45,432 nt of DNA from Paraburkholderia dilworthii (GCF_000472525.1 NZ_AWZT01000053.1:1-45432), one strand, 5' to 3'. Positions 17,190 to 28,391 are shown, numbered from the stretch's first letter. Program-made: numbers and translations. Notes: generated by a model from the letters alone, not told the origin.

Positions 17190-17792
17190 TCACGCCTGGA
17201 ACGTGAAATACCCTTGGATGGCGTTGTGGCCGCTCAGATCGAGGTCGATGCCGAGCTTCTGATCCTGCATCCGGAACGTGCTGGCCTTTCCGACGAATGC
17301 AGGAGAGCCAGGAATCGTCGAGAAAATGCTTTCGACCAGTTTGGTCGGCTCGCCTGTAGGTCCAAGATAGGGTTCGAGTTCGGCGTAGGTGGTGTTGCCA
17401 ACCTTGAGAGTGCCTTTACCCTCGCGTACATTGAAATCGATCGCGGCACGCTCGATCGCCACGATGTCGCCGAACAGTTTGGCAAAGTCGGCTAGTGGGC
17501 CGCCCCGCTCACCCCGGTAGACGCTGGCGAGCGCTTCGAATTGGGCATTGCTGGCACGTTCATCGACGAAAATGATCACCCGCCAGTTGCCTTGCAAGAC
17601 GTTGCCCGGGATGAAGCAGGCAAGCGCGATCGTCAGCCCCGAAACATCCACGTCGTCCACCGCCCCCTTGTCATAGTGTTACGCGACTGTCGACCTGCAC
17701 GTGCCGTTGTCGGGATCTTCGCCGATCCAGCACGGGCAAAGCACCTTGCACTCGCAGACTTCCAGTAGGCGTCCCTCCAGGCTGTAGCTCAT
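17190..17792 (-). pseudogene. DUF1326 protein gene with an in-frame stop codon
   Basis: ATG 17792 begins MSYSLEGRLLEVCECKVLCP, then CWIGEDPDNGTCRSTVA, the Cys-rich family N-terminus. A TAA at 17681-17679 follows where the family has an aromatic or other residue, after which the same frame continues HYDKGAVDDVDVSGLTIALA to the normal end at 17190. There is no frameshift. Either the gene is inactive, the stop is a sequencing error, or re-initiation at the ATG at 17660 gives a 156-aa product without the Cys cluster. Function of the family is unknown. Confidence 0.78.
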
Positions 17793-17939
17793 GATGACCT
17801 CCGCTGTTGTGCATTCCCCGGACATGATCGGTACCAGACTTTAAATGTATGCACCCCGTGCCCATGTGGGGAGGCTGGGATAAAAGAAATCCCATGCCGT
17901 CGGCGCAGCGTCTCTGTGGGTTCCCGGCTCGCCGTGCTT

Positions 17940-18886
17940 TTACGCCCGCGTGTCGTGCTGGGTTCCCCGACCCACCACAACCAGGGCAATTCCTCCGAGG
18001 ATTGCTAAGGAGGCCAACACGATTCGGATGGTCGCGCTCTCTCCGAGAAATGCGACTGCGCCGAGCGTCGCGATGACCGGCACGCTCAACTGCACCGTGG
18101 CGGCATTGCCGGCTTTCAGACCGGGCAACGCCGCGTACCAGATGGCGTAGCCAATGCCGGAGGCCACTGCGCCGGAACCCGTTGCGTACCAGAAACCGGC
18201 GCAATCGATCGAAGCGTGGGCGGACATGGCGGCGCTGAGCGCAGCGGCAAGTGGGACTGCGCGCAGGAAGTTGCCGGCCGTCACCGCGGTGGGATTTCCC
18301 GCGCCCTTGCCGCGCAACGAATAGATGCCCCAAGCGACGCCCGCGCCGAGCATAAGGACAGCGCCTCCGGGAGGTGGAGCGGAGAGACCGGGAAGCAGCA
18401 GCCCGGCAAGCCCCCCAACGCGCATGTCAATCCGATCCATTGCCGGCTTTCGAAGCGTTCGCCCTTTCGGATGCCGTAGCCAATCATGGTCGTCTGCACT
18501 GCGCCGAACAGAAGCAGGGCTCCAGTGGACGCCGGCAGGCTGAGGTATGCAAACGAGAATGCGGCAGCATAAGCGAACAGCGCCAGCGCCGACAGCCAGT
18601 TTCCGGCGCCCCCCAGCCTGCCGCCTCGGAGCCGCACTATCAGCGAGAGCGCCAGGGCGCCCGACGCGATGCGGACCGACGTAAAACTCGCTGCATCGAT
18701 CCCGGCGCCCTTGAGGGCCAGCCGGCATAGCAACGAATTTGCTGCAAACGCCACCATTGCAAGCAGCGTCAGGACAGTGACACGCACGGGCGACACTAAA
18801 AATCTCTCTAAAAGCCCCTGAATCTTCCGCCAGTATCCGGCCGTTGCGCTGCCAGTGCGAGCGGTGATCGTGTTGGGGCGATCCAC
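17940..18886 (-). pseudogene. EamA-family (DMT) transporter, frameshifted in a G6 tract
   Basis: Ten-helix drug/metabolite transporter read in two frames. The first half (18886 to about 18417) includes AANSLLCRLALKGAGIDAAS and ASTGALLLFGAVQTTMIGYG. The second half (about 18411-17940) continues LAGLLLPGLSAPPPGGAVLM, GVAWGIYSLRGKGA and SVPVIATLGAVAFLGESATI. The frame changes at the homopolymer 18411-18416 (GGGGGG on the coding strand), where one base change restores TCALGGLAGLLLPG. The real start could be the GTG before SPVRVTVL. This may be a true mutation, a phase-variable tract or a sequencing error. Confidence 0.82.
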
Positions 18887-19282
18887 AGTCGACGGTCGGG
18901 GCGGCGCCTGGTTCAGGATGGTGGCACTGAATGCGAATCGACGATAGCCGTTCAGCAGATCTGCTTCTGGATTCTCGGACCGGGTTTGATGTTAGCGGAT
19001 TGACGCACGTGCCCCAGCATAGGGAGGTTCGCAATTCCCTCGTGTGCGACATTGGCGGCCCGAGGCAGTCACACCGTCCATTCGGGGCATGTCAAAGAGT
19101 GCGTTGTCTATATCAGCAGTCCTCCGCACTGCACAAAGAAAGTCTCGTACGCCCGTTCGGCAGCCGTCGTGGTATCGGTCTGCTGCTGGGCGTCTGCGCC
19201 TGAGACTCCGCAGCATTGCAAAGCTGAGGCTTGCATGCGGAGCAAGTCGACGCGTCTTCAAGGCACGTTCAGGACGCACGCT

Positions 19283-19315
19283 TGCTGTCTGCTGTCTGCT
19301 GTCTGCTGTCTGCTG
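19283..19315. repeat. Heptanucleotide tandem repeat TGCTGTC
   Basis: Four perfect direct copies of TGCTGTC (19283-19310) plus a partial fifth (TGCTG). It is in a stretch with no recognised gene. A seven-base unit would change frame with each gain or loss, but nothing coding is visible around it, so it is probably neutral slippage. Confidence 0.85.
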
Positions 19316-20007
19316 GCGTATGGCCGGTGCCGTTCATACCAGTATCGCAAAGGTTGTAGCGCGCATTACCGCGGAATGGCATCTTCCCGGCACGGCTTAC
19401 GAATGGCCGCTTCTTTAATTGGGCGGCAAGGCCAATCACCGATGGTTTTGTTTTGGAAACGTCTTTTGCGCGGTTCACGCTTCTTTCCGCAGTCGGCTCG
19501 TCCATCACGGCGCGCTGCACGCATTGGCCGGACAGGAATGGAGAGCCTCGCTCTTGGGCGCGCTCGGGGCGCGGCAGTCAGTTGCGGCTGCTTCCGGACA
19601 ATCGTCCACGCTTCGGACTCTTCCAGCAGATGACCTCGGCTCCTGGGGTTGAGCCACGATACGCGTTCGTCAACAGCCCAAACTACAGCCGGGCTGGGCC
19701 TGCCTCGACACAGACGATACGAATGCCCGTTCCGCTGGTGGATTCTGGCCTTTAATCTGGTCGATATTTTAGCTGTCAAACAATTGGTGTCTGGACGGGC
19801 GCGTGGGCAATCGTGGGCGATATGGCGTTCCATAGCCGCTCCTCACGAAGACCTATGCACTAACAAGGTCTTGCATACAGGTCTAGAATGAAATCAAGTA
19901 CCGTCGTACATCAAAATGCTTCTCCGGAAACGGGAAGCGGTCGGCGACGCGGCTAGGAATCCCCACGCAGGAGGGTGTCCTTCACTGTAAACGTGCCGGT
20001 TCCATTT

Positions 20008-20056
20008 CGGTCTAATTAGTACTAACCAGGTTCTGATTGGGACGGGAGGTATTCCG
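20008..20056 (+). promoter_or_regulatory. Leader of the suf regulator with palindrome TTAGTACTAA
   Basis: The perfect palindrome TTAGTACTAA (20016-20025) lies 31 bp before the start of the Rrf2-type regulator, followed by GACGGGAGGT as the ribosome-binding site. AT-rich palindromic elements at this place are typical for autoregulation by Rrf2 proteins, but the sequence is not a clear match to the E. coli IscR site, so the operator assignment is inference. Confidence 0.45.
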
Positions 20057-20559
20057 ATGTTGCGCATGAGCAAACTCGCCGACTACAGCACGGTGATCAT
20101 GACCGCGATGGCGCGCGACCCAGACGCCGTCCATAGCGCGAGCAGCATCGCGGCGGCAACCGGCGTCGCGATGCCCACCGTGTCAAAGATGCTAAAAGTC
20201 CTGACGCGGGGCGGTGTCGTGGAGTCGCTGCGCGGCACGAACGGCGGTTACCTGCTACCGCGACCGCCCGAGCGGATCACGCTGGCGGAGGTGATCGCCG
20301 CGGTCGACGGCCCGATCGGGATCACCGAATGCAGCACGCAGCCAGGCCTGTGCATCCAGGAGGCGGTGTGCGCGGTGCGCGCCAACTGGCAGAAGGTCAA
20401 TCGCGTGATCTACGAGGCGTTACAGCAGGTCACGCTAGCGGACATGGCGGGACCGACCTTGCGCGCGGTCGATATCAGCGCGATCCGCGCGCGCAGCATT
20501 CCCGGCCGCCGCACGGACGCGACGCCACTGGCGCGCAAAACGACTGACGGAGGCTGCGC

Positions 20560-20563
<4 letters not shown>
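20057..20563 (+). CDS. Rrf2-family SUF system Fe-S regulator
   Basis: Winged-helix regulator of 168 aa. The N-terminus MLRMSKLADYSTVIMTAMAR and the recognition region SIAAATGVAMPTVSKMLKVL are typical of SUF-linked Rrf2 proteins, followed by the wing GTNGGYLLPRPPERITL. Three cysteines in CSTQPGLCIQEAVC probably bind a [2Fe-2S] or similar cluster. GGGAGGT, spaced six bases from ATG 20057, fixes the start. Its stop overlaps the sufB start (ATGA). By analogy it senses Fe-S status and represses or derepresses the operon. Confidence 0.92.
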
Positions 20564-22008
<1,445 letters not shown>

Positions 22009-22051
22009 CCGTTAGTAACTGGCCCACGGCGATTCGCGAGGGATTGGAACC

Positions 22052-22839
<788 letters not shown>

Positions 22840-22843
<4 letters not shown>

Positions 22844-24174
22844 AAAACGAATCTCTCGACTTCTTCCACCATGCTTTTGGACAACTCGCGAAGACGTTGC
22901 CCGGCGCTGAGTTGCGGTGGCTCCGTACCGTGCGCCGAAGCGCCTTCGAACAGTTCGACGCGCTCGGTTTTCCGACCACGCGCCACGAGGACTGGAAGTA
23001 CACGAACGTGTCGCCGATTGGCAAGCGTCCCTGGCATTTCGCGCCACAACGCAACGGCTGCACCGACGATGGCGACCTGCGACGCATCGTCGACGAACTC
23101 GTGCTGGACCCTGCTGGTCATCGACTTGTATTCGTCAATGGTCGTCATGTGCCGCGTCTGTCGAACCTGAATGGCTTGCCGCAAGGCGTGTTTGTGGGCT
23201 CGATCGCGCGAGCGTTAAGAGAAATGCCGCGACGACTCGAAGCGACGATTGCCACACAAACGCATGCGGACGGTTTTGTCGCGCTAAACACGGCGTTTCT
23301 GGCAGACGGCTTTGCCGTCTTGCTACCGCCTGGCGAGGTCATCGATCAACCGTTGCACATGCTATTCCTGACTGATGAAGCCGGTCTTGCGGTGCAGCCG
23401 TTCAATGTCGTGCGTGCAGGAGCACGCTCCGGCTGCACCATCGTCGAGCACTTCGTAGGGGTGGGCGACGACGCGTATTGGACCAATGCGGTTACCCGCA
23501 TCGTCGCAGACGAACAGGCGGACGTGCAGCACTACCGGTTGCAGCAGGAAGGCTCGAAGGCGTTTCATATCGCGTCGGTCGCTGCTGCGCAGCAACGCGC
23601 CAGTTCTTTTGCATCGCATGCGTTCGCCTTCGGCGGTGCGTTGTCGCGCACGGGCATCGGCACGAGCCTGAACGCCGAAAACGCGCAAGCTACGTTGAAC
23701 GGGCTCTATTTCGCCGGCGGCCGGCAGCACGTCGATCACCACACGCGCATCGATCATGCAGAGCCGCATGGCACGAGTCGCGAATACTACCGCGGCGTGC
23801 TCGACGGTGCCGCGCGCGGCGTGTTCAACGGGCGCGTTATCGTGCATCGCGATGCGCAGAAAACGGACACGCATCAGGCGAATTACAACCTGCTGCTGTC
23901 GCGCGATGCGGAAATCGACACGAAGCCACAGCTCGAGATCTACGCCGACGATGTGAAATGCACACATGGCGCGACGGTTGGTCAACTGGACGAGAACCAG
24001 CTGTTCTATCTGCGTGCGCGCGGCGTCGAGGAACGCATGGCGCGGGCGCTACTGACATACGCATTTGCGCGCGACATTGTCGAACGTGTGCGCATCGAAT
24101 CGCTCCGCGGTCGGCTCGAACGGCTGCTGCTCGCGCGCACCCCGGAAGGCGAACGCATCAGGGAGCTGCTATGA
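22840..24174 (+). CDS. sufD: Fe-S cluster assembly protein SufD
   Basis: Second scaffold subunit, 444 aa. It has TTRHEDWKYTNVSPIGKRPW at the N-terminus, FAGGRQHVDHHTRIDHAEPH, and KCTHGATVGQLDENQLFYLR with the His that faces the SufB cysteine in characterised complexes. It ends in ALLTYAFARDIVERVRIESL and a short tail. ATGA overlap with sufC and with sufS. The N-terminal domain is divergent, as is usual for SufD. Confidence 0.96.
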
Positions 24175-25424
24175 AGCAGATTGAACAGATGCAGGCGCCA
24201 GATCCGCGCAATGTCGAGCACTGGCGGGCCGATTTTCCGATTCTGGGCGAGCGCGTGCATGGCCGGCCATTGGTCTATCTCGACAACGGCGCGACTACGC
24301 AAAAACCGGCCTCGGTCATCTACACGGAAAACGCCTACTACCGGCATAGCAACGCCAACGTGCACCGCGGCGTGCATCTGCTGTCGCAGCGTGCGACCGA
24401 TGCGTTCGAAGCAGCGCGCGCGAAGATCGCACGCTTCATCAACGCGCTGCGTCCGGACGAGATCGTGTTTGTACGTGGCACGACCGAAGCGATCAATCTC
24501 GTGGCCCAGAGCTTTGCGCGCCCGCAGCTCAAGCCTGGCGACGAAATCCTGATCAGCGCGATGGAGCACCATTCGAATATCGTGCCGTGGCAGATGGTCT
24601 GCGAGCAAACCGGGGCGGTGCTGAAAGTCGTGCCGATTGACGATACGGGCGCACTTGATGCCTGCGCGTACGAGCGCTTGTTGAACGACCGTACGCGGCT
24701 GGTCGCGATTACGCATCTGGCTAACGCGCTCGGCAGCATCAATCCGGTCGAGCTGATCGTTGCAGCGGCGCACGCGAAGGGCGTGCCGGTGCTGCTGGAT
24801 GGCGCACAGGCGATCTCGCATCTGCCGGTCGACGTCCGGGCGCTCGATTGCGATTTCTACGCGTTCTCCGGGCATAAGGCTTACGGGCCGACTGGTATCG
24901 GCGTGCTGTACGCCAGGGCTGCGTTGCTTGAGGCGATGCCGCCGTGGCAGGGCGGCGGCGACATGATCCGTTCGGTGACGTTCGAGAAAACGGAATACAA
25001 CGCGATTCCGTGGAAGTTCGAGGCAGGCACGCCGAACATTGCCGGCGCGATTGCGCTGGGCGCGGCGCTCGACTATGTCGACGGCATCGGCATGGAAGTC
25101 ATCGCCGCGCACGAGGCCGGCCTGCTTGCTTATGCAACGGATGCATTGCGGGTGATACCGGGCCTGCGTCTTATCGGTACCGCACGCGACAAGGCGAGCA
25201 TCCTGTCATTCGTGCTCGACGGCGTGCATGCGCATGATGTCGGCACGATTCTCGATAATCACGGCGTCGCCGTGCGGGCGGGCCACCACTGCGCGATGCC
25301 GGTGATGCAGCGGTTTGGCGTACCGGCGACAGTGCGCGCGTCACTCGCCCTCTACAACACGCGTGAGGACATCGATGGCCTGATCGAAGGTCTCGGCAGG
25401 GTTAGAGAGGTATTTGGCTCATGA
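24171..25424 (+). CDS. sufS: SufS-family cysteine desulfurase
   Basis: PLP-dependent class II desulfurase of 417 aa supplying sulfur from cysteine. DNGATTQKP is at the N-terminus, PLP Lys236 lies in FSGHKAYGPTGIGVLY, and the catalytic cysteine is Cys374 in RAGHHCAMPVM. ATG 24171 overlaps the sufD stop. The open frame continues upstream inside sufD, which is a shadow. The short loop around the Cys is that of SufS rather than IscS. Confidence 0.97.
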   Translation: MKQIEQMQAPDPRNVEHWRADFPILGERVHGRPLVYLDNGATTQKPASVIYTENAYYRHSNANVHRGVHLLSQRATDAFEAARAKIARFINALRPDEIVFVRGTTEAINLVAQSFARPQLKPGDEILISAMEHHSNIVPWQMVCEQTGAVLKVVPIDDTGALDACAYERLLNDRTRLVAITHLANALGSINPVELIVAAAHAKGVPVLLDGAQAISHLPVDVRALDCDFYAFSGHKAYGPTGIGVLYARAALLEAMPPWQGGGDMIRSVTFEKTEYNAIPWKFEAGTPNIAGAIALGAALDYVDGIGMEVIAAHEAGLLAYATDALRVIPGLRLIGTARDKASILSFVLDGVHAHDVGTILDNHGVAVRAGHHCAMPVMQRFGVPATVRASLALYNTREDIDGLIEGLGRVREVFGS

Positions 25425-25876
25425 GCGATCTGCGCGACCTGTATCAGGAAGTCATCTTCGACCACTACCGGCGGCCGCGTAACTGTCATGGGCTGGTCGA
25501 CGCGAATCACAAGGCCGAGGGCTACAACCCGTTGTGCGGCGACCGGATCACGCTGTATCTGCGAATCGAGGATGGCGTCGTCAAGGACGCAAGTTTCGAA
25601 GGCGTGGGCTGTGCGATTGCGACAGCGTCCGCGTCGCTAATGACCGAGGCGCTGAAAGGCAAAACGGAAGAGGAGGCCGAAGCGCTGTTCGGACGTTTTC
25701 ACGACATGGTGACAACATCCGCTGCAGGGCAGGCGGCAGCCGCGTCGGCAATGGGCAAACTGACGGTGCTGTCCGGCGTGCGCGAATTTCCCGCGCGCGT
25801 GAAGTGTGCGACGCTTGCATGGCATACGCTGCATGCCGCGCTGCACGACGAGGACCGCCCCGTTTCGACAGAGTGA
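25421..25876 (+). CDS. sufU: SUF sulfur-transfer protein SufU
   Basis: IscU-like protein of 151 aa. The three metal ligands/acceptor cysteines are in NPLCGDRI, GVGCAIATASASLM and VKCATLAWHTLHAAL; the insertion of residues between the second and third cysteine is the SufU pattern. It takes persulfide from SufS and replaces SufE, which is not seen here. SufU is best known from Gram-positives. ATGA overlap with sufS. Confidence 0.95.
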   Translation: MSDLRDLYQEVIFDHYRRPRNCHGLVDANHKAEGYNPLCGDRITLYLRIEDGVVKDASFEGVGCAIATASASLMTEALKGKTEEEAEALFGRFHDMVTTSAAGQAAAASAMGKLTVLSGVREFPARVKCATLAWHTLHAALHDEDRPVSTE

Positions 25877-25884
25877 GGCAGACG

Positions 25885-26253
25885 ATGAGTACATTCGACT
25901 GGCTGAAGCGCGCCGAGGCCGCACGGCCTGACAGTGGCGCAACAACAGAACGTCTTGAAGAACGCGTGATGGACGCGCTGCGCACCGTGTTTGACCCGGA
26001 GATTCCGGTCAACATCTATGACCTCGGGCTTGTCTATGGTCTTGACGTGGACGAAGCCGAAGGCCGCGTCGAAATCCGCATGACGTTGACCGCACCTGGC
26101 TGTCCGGTCGCGCAGACCTTTCCGGCGACGGTTGAGGATGCGGTGTTTTCCGTGGACGGTGTGAACGACGTGCACGTCGAGCTGGTGTGGGATCCGCCGT
26201 GGTCAAGAGAGCGAATGTCGGACGCGGCACGCCTGCAATTGGGGATGCTTTGA
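25885..26253 (+). CDS. sufT: SufT, MIP18/DUF59-family Fe-S maturation protein
   Basis: Protein of 122 aa starting MSTFDWLKRAEAARPDSG. The DUF59 core has VFDPEIPVNIYDLGLVYGLD and the conserved Cys in LTAPGCPVAQTFPATVEDAV, ending VELVWDPPWSRERMSDAARL. The start was set at ATG 25885, eight bases after the sufU stop; the frame remains open upstream inside sufU. Homologues help maturation of Fe-S proteins under high demand. Confidence 0.94.
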   Translation: MSTFDWLKRAEAARPDSGATTERLEERVMDALRTVFDPEIPVNIYDLGLVYGLDVDEAEGRVEIRMTLTAPGCPVAQTFPATVEDAVFSVDGVNDVHVELVWDPPWSRERMSDAARLQLGML

Positions 26254-26254
26254 G

Positions 26255-26575
26255 ATGTCTGACTGGGTCGATGTCGCCGCGGTTGAAGATTTCCCGGTCG
26301 GCGGTGTTCGCAGCGTCGAGGTCAATGACGCACAGGTCGCCGTATTCAATATCGATGGTACCTGCTATGCAATCGAGGATATCTGCCCGCACGACGGCGG
26401 CATCCTGACAGGCGGTGTGGTGGAAGGCGACGTGGTTATCTGTCCGCGCCACGGTGCGCGGTTTTGCATCAGGACGGGGAAGGTGTTAGCGCCGCCGGCT
26501 TATGAGGATGTGGTGGTGTTTCCGGTGCGGATCGAGGCGGGCGTCGTCCAGGTGCGGGACGGGCGGTGGGATTGA
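26255..26575 (+). CDS. Rieske-type [2Fe-2S] ferredoxin
   Basis: Small soluble protein of 106 aa, similar to the ferredoxin component of non-heme dioxygenases. Cluster ligands are visible in CPHDGG (Cys and His) and CPRHGARF (Cys and His), after DGTCYAIEDI. It starts one base after the sufT stop and closes the SUF operon. It could be an electron donor to cluster assembly; its role in SUF loci is unproven. Confidence 0.92.
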   Translation: MSDWVDVAAVEDFPVGGVRSVEVNDAQVAVFNIDGTCYAIEDICPHDGGILTGGVVEGDVVICPRHGARFCIRTGKVLAPPAYEDVVVFPVRIEAGVVQVRDGRWD

Positions 26576-26854
26576 AATGAGGTCAAGAGGAAGGGCTTGT
26601 CGTCTTGCTGGTCGAATTTCCAGACCGTGACGAGGGATTTCTTTGCTCGTATACGGAAAAGCTGATGTGAGCGTTAACAGCGCCGACCTCGCGGCGCACC
26701 CCTCACGGGGCGGCTGTTGCGGAAGGTCAAACGGTTCGAGCGCTGTAACTTGTCCTTTTTTGTGTGGTTCACCTGCTTGAAATTGGATGACTGCGTGCGC
26801 CGGCAAACTTGAGAGAGTATGATGTAGCACAGATGTGACACAGGAGAGGTCTCT
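26576..26854. other. Gap after the SUF operon
   Basis: No gene recognised. A short hairpin CCCC-TCAC-GGGG lies near 26700-26711 without a clear T tract, so it is a weak terminator candidate at best. The stretch ends with the promoter region of the following toxin-antitoxin pair. Confidence 0.35.
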
Positions 26855-27139
26855 ATGTCTACCACCACGCTCCGCCTTCCGCCGGAACTCCGCGATCGGA
26901 TCTGGAGACTTGCTGAAGAATCGGGAACTACAGCCCACAGCTTCATGCTGGAGGCGATTGCCGAGAGGGTCGCCAGCGAAGAACTGCGTCGCGAATTCCT
27001 GACTGAAGGTAACGAGCGCCTCGCAAACATGCTGGAGAATGGCCTCGGGATTGAGTGGGCCGACATGCGCGACTATCTGGGCCAGCGGGCCGAAGGGCGA
27101 GATCCGGGAGCACCGAAGGTCAAGCGATGGCGCGAATAG
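26855..27139 (+). CDS. Ribbon-helix-helix antitoxin
   Basis: Protein of 94 aa with an N-terminal RHH fold: STTTLRLPPELRDRIWRLAE then SGTTAHSFMLEAIAERV. Its C-terminal half is charged, as expected for a toxin-neutralising tail. GGAGAGG precedes the ATG. The stop codon lies inside the following ParE-type gene (13-base overlap), so the two are coupled. It should repress its own promoter together with the toxin. Confidence 0.85.
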   Translation: MSTTTLRLPPELRDRIWRLAEESGTTAHSFMLEAIAERVASEELRREFLTEGNERLANMLENGLGIEWADMRDYLGQRAEGRDPGAPKVKRWRE

Positions 27140-27435
27140 TTCTGGCGCCTGAAGTACGCGATGATTTTGACCGGATCTTTGACTTCCTGATTGAACATAA
27201 CCCGGCGAGCGCCGCAAAACACATTGACGATATCGTTCGCGCGTTAGACATCCTTCAGACGAGTCCTCAAATTGGACGGCCTGTTAGTGGTCCCGGCGCA
27301 ATGCGCGAGCTGGTCATTTCCAATGGAGCGCATGGCTATCTCGCGCTATATCGTTTTGTGGCTGAGCTGGACGTTGTGCTGGTGGCCGCCATTCGCAGTC
27401 AGAGGGAGTTGCGGTATCGGCGTCGCGGCATTTGA
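27127..27435 (+). CDS. RelE/ParE-family toxin
   Basis: Toxin of 102 aa: MARIVLAPEVRDDFDRIFDF, LIEHNPASAAKHIDDIVRAL, QIGRPVSGPGAMRELVISNG, YLALYRFVAELDVVLVAAIR. This is the ParE/RelE fold with the conserved GRP segment and basic C-terminal residues (QRELRYRR). ATG 27127 overlaps the antitoxin gene; the open frame further upstream is a shadow. ParE members poison gyrase and RelE members cut mRNA; which applies is not visible. Confidence 0.87.
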   Translation: MARIVLAPEVRDDFDRIFDFLIEHNPASAAKHIDDIVRALDILQTSPQIGRPVSGPGAMRELVISNGAHGYLALYRFVAELDVVLVAAIRSQRELRYRRRGI

Positions 27436-27442
27436 CCGACCG

Positions 27443-27725
27443 TTAGATGTGGCTATCTGTGTGGGGTAGCAACCGCTTCGCTCTGTTTGACATAATCAAA
27501 TGATCAAGTTTAGTTCGCAATCCTATGCGTATCAAGACGAATGGGTTATCAAGTTGTGCAGCAAGCTGCTGCACAACTTCTGGATTCGACCGCGCCTCCG
27601 AGTTGCGCGGTGACAATCTGCGCATGGCGGGGAAGGCTGATGGACAACGCAGCCCGTATCAGCTGCCTGTTGATGATGTTGCGGTCGATCTTCCAGTACA
27701 GCGCGATTAGTTTGTGAGTATCGCC
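27443..27725 (-). pseudogene. Possible DUF1016-type nuclease remnant
   Basis: On the minus strand LIALYWKIDRNIINRQ, then in another frame RRLSPRNSEARSNPEVVQQL with AAQLDNPFVLIRI, resemble scattered pieces of a DUF1016 N-terminal region (YWxIG, GFSxRNL, EIVQQLxxQLxWSHF). The frame is broken at least once and nothing of the nuclease core follows. This would be the third DUF1016 trace in the window. The assignment is by eye and weak. Confidence 0.35.
27551..27579. repeat. Perfect 13-bp inverted repeat with 3-base loop
   Basis: Arms AAGTTGTGCAGCA (27551-27563) and TGCTGCACAACTT (27567-27579) around AGC. It lies 115 bp after the ParE-type toxin gene. No T run follows on the plus strand, so a factor-independent terminator is not obvious. 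It overlaps the putative DUF1016 remnant. Confidence 0.7.
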
Positions 27726-27819
27726 ACTGCCGGTTAGATACCATGGCCGTGCACAATGGGGCGGTCAAAGGTGGCAAATCGTGAAGGCTTCTCACGGGCC
27801 TGGTGCCGTGCAGAGGCTG

Positions 27820-28158
27820 TCAATGAGTCTCATCGTCGTCGCTCTCCAGCCAAGTCGGAATATCATGCTTGCCGTTGAGCACGCGCCAAACTTCCACATG
27901 AGCCTCGCGCTCAATATAGAAGATCAGGTGCGGATAGCGATCAAGCGGCCACGACCGCAGGCTTGGGATATCAAGCTCGTACGCGTAACGGGGAGACCCG
28001 ATGTTCGGGCGCTTCGAGAGGCGCTCGTATGCCTGCTCGATCTCCGTGATGAATCCGAGCGCGGCCTGCTCCGACCCTTCGTCTACGAGGTAGTGCGTCA
28101 CCTCGTCCTCTACGTCCTGCCTGGCCAGCCTTGTCGGTATGACGGGCTTAGCCGTCAT
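27820..28158 (-). CDS. RelE/ParE-family toxin
   Basis: Toxin of 112 aa. It shows IPTRLARQDVEDEVTHYLVD, GFITEIEQAYERLSKRPNIG, SPRYAYELDIPSLRSWPLDR and YPHLIFYIEREAHVEVWRVL, followed by NGKHDIPTWL; the last part is the usual ParE C-terminus (RVLHxxRDI). Start overlaps the antitoxin stop by four bases. It converges on the other ParE-type pair across a 0.38-kb gap. Confidence 0.9.
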   Translation of the reverse strand: MTAKPVIPTRLARQDVEDEVTHYLVDEGSEQAALGFITEIEQAYERLSKRPNIGSPRYAYELDIPSLRSWPLDRYPHLIFYIEREAHVEVWRVLNGKHDIPTWLESDDDETH

Positions 28159-28391
28159 TTGCGAGAAGTACGCACGCGAGCGCGCAGCGATTCGAAGTAG
28201 TCGGCGTCAACAGGGGCGGCGAGGCCGGACGTCGCGCCCTGCAAGATTATTGCGCGTAGACGCTTGCGATCCTGATCTTTTCTGATCAGTTCGCGGACGT
28301 ACTCGCTACTCGTGCCGTAGCCGCCCTCGCCAACCTGTTCGTCGACGTAGTCCTTCAGCGAATCCGGTAGGGAAATGTTCATGGTGGTCAT
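28155..28391 (-). CDS. ParD-family (CC2985-type) antitoxin
   Basis: RHH antitoxin of 78 aa: MNISLPDSLKDYVDEQVGEG, GYGTSSEYVRELIRKDQDRK, then a toxin-binding tail. The gene start at 28391 (MTTMN) fits the promoter and operator directly upstream; a second ATG three codons on is possible. ATGA overlap with the toxin gene shows coupling. Confidence 0.9.
   Translation of the reverse strand: MTTMNISLPDSLKDYVDEQVGEGGYGTSSEYVRELIRKDQDRKRLRAIILQGATSGLAAPVDADYFESLRARVRTSRK

Larger units (their letters stand above)
18887..20056. other. Long gene-less gap upstream of the SUF operon
   Basis: About 1.2 kb in which I recognise no gene on either strand; the open frames are short and Arg/Ser-rich, and overlap in all directions. 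It holds a heptanucleotide repeat (19283-19315) and, at the right end, the promoter region of the suf regulator. It may be eroded coding sequence. Confidence 0.5.

Noticed and set aside
18947..19052. Extension of the EamA gene frame to 19052
   Set aside because: The second half of the transporter stays open upstream in the wrong frame; the true first half is read from 18886.
19283..19315. Heptamer repeats as a CRISPR array
   Set aside because: Units are seven bases with no spacers; this is a simple tandem repeat.
19366..19833. 155-codon minus frame
   Set aside because: Arg/Pro-rich translation without recognisable domain, overlapped by equally long frames on the other strand.
23478..24170. 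N-terminal extension of SufS to 648 aa
   Set aside because: It lies out of frame inside sufD and is Arg-rich; ATG 24171 with the ATGA overlap is the real start.
26695..26715. Rho-independent terminator after the SUF operon
   Set aside because: Stem of only four pairs and no T run next to it.
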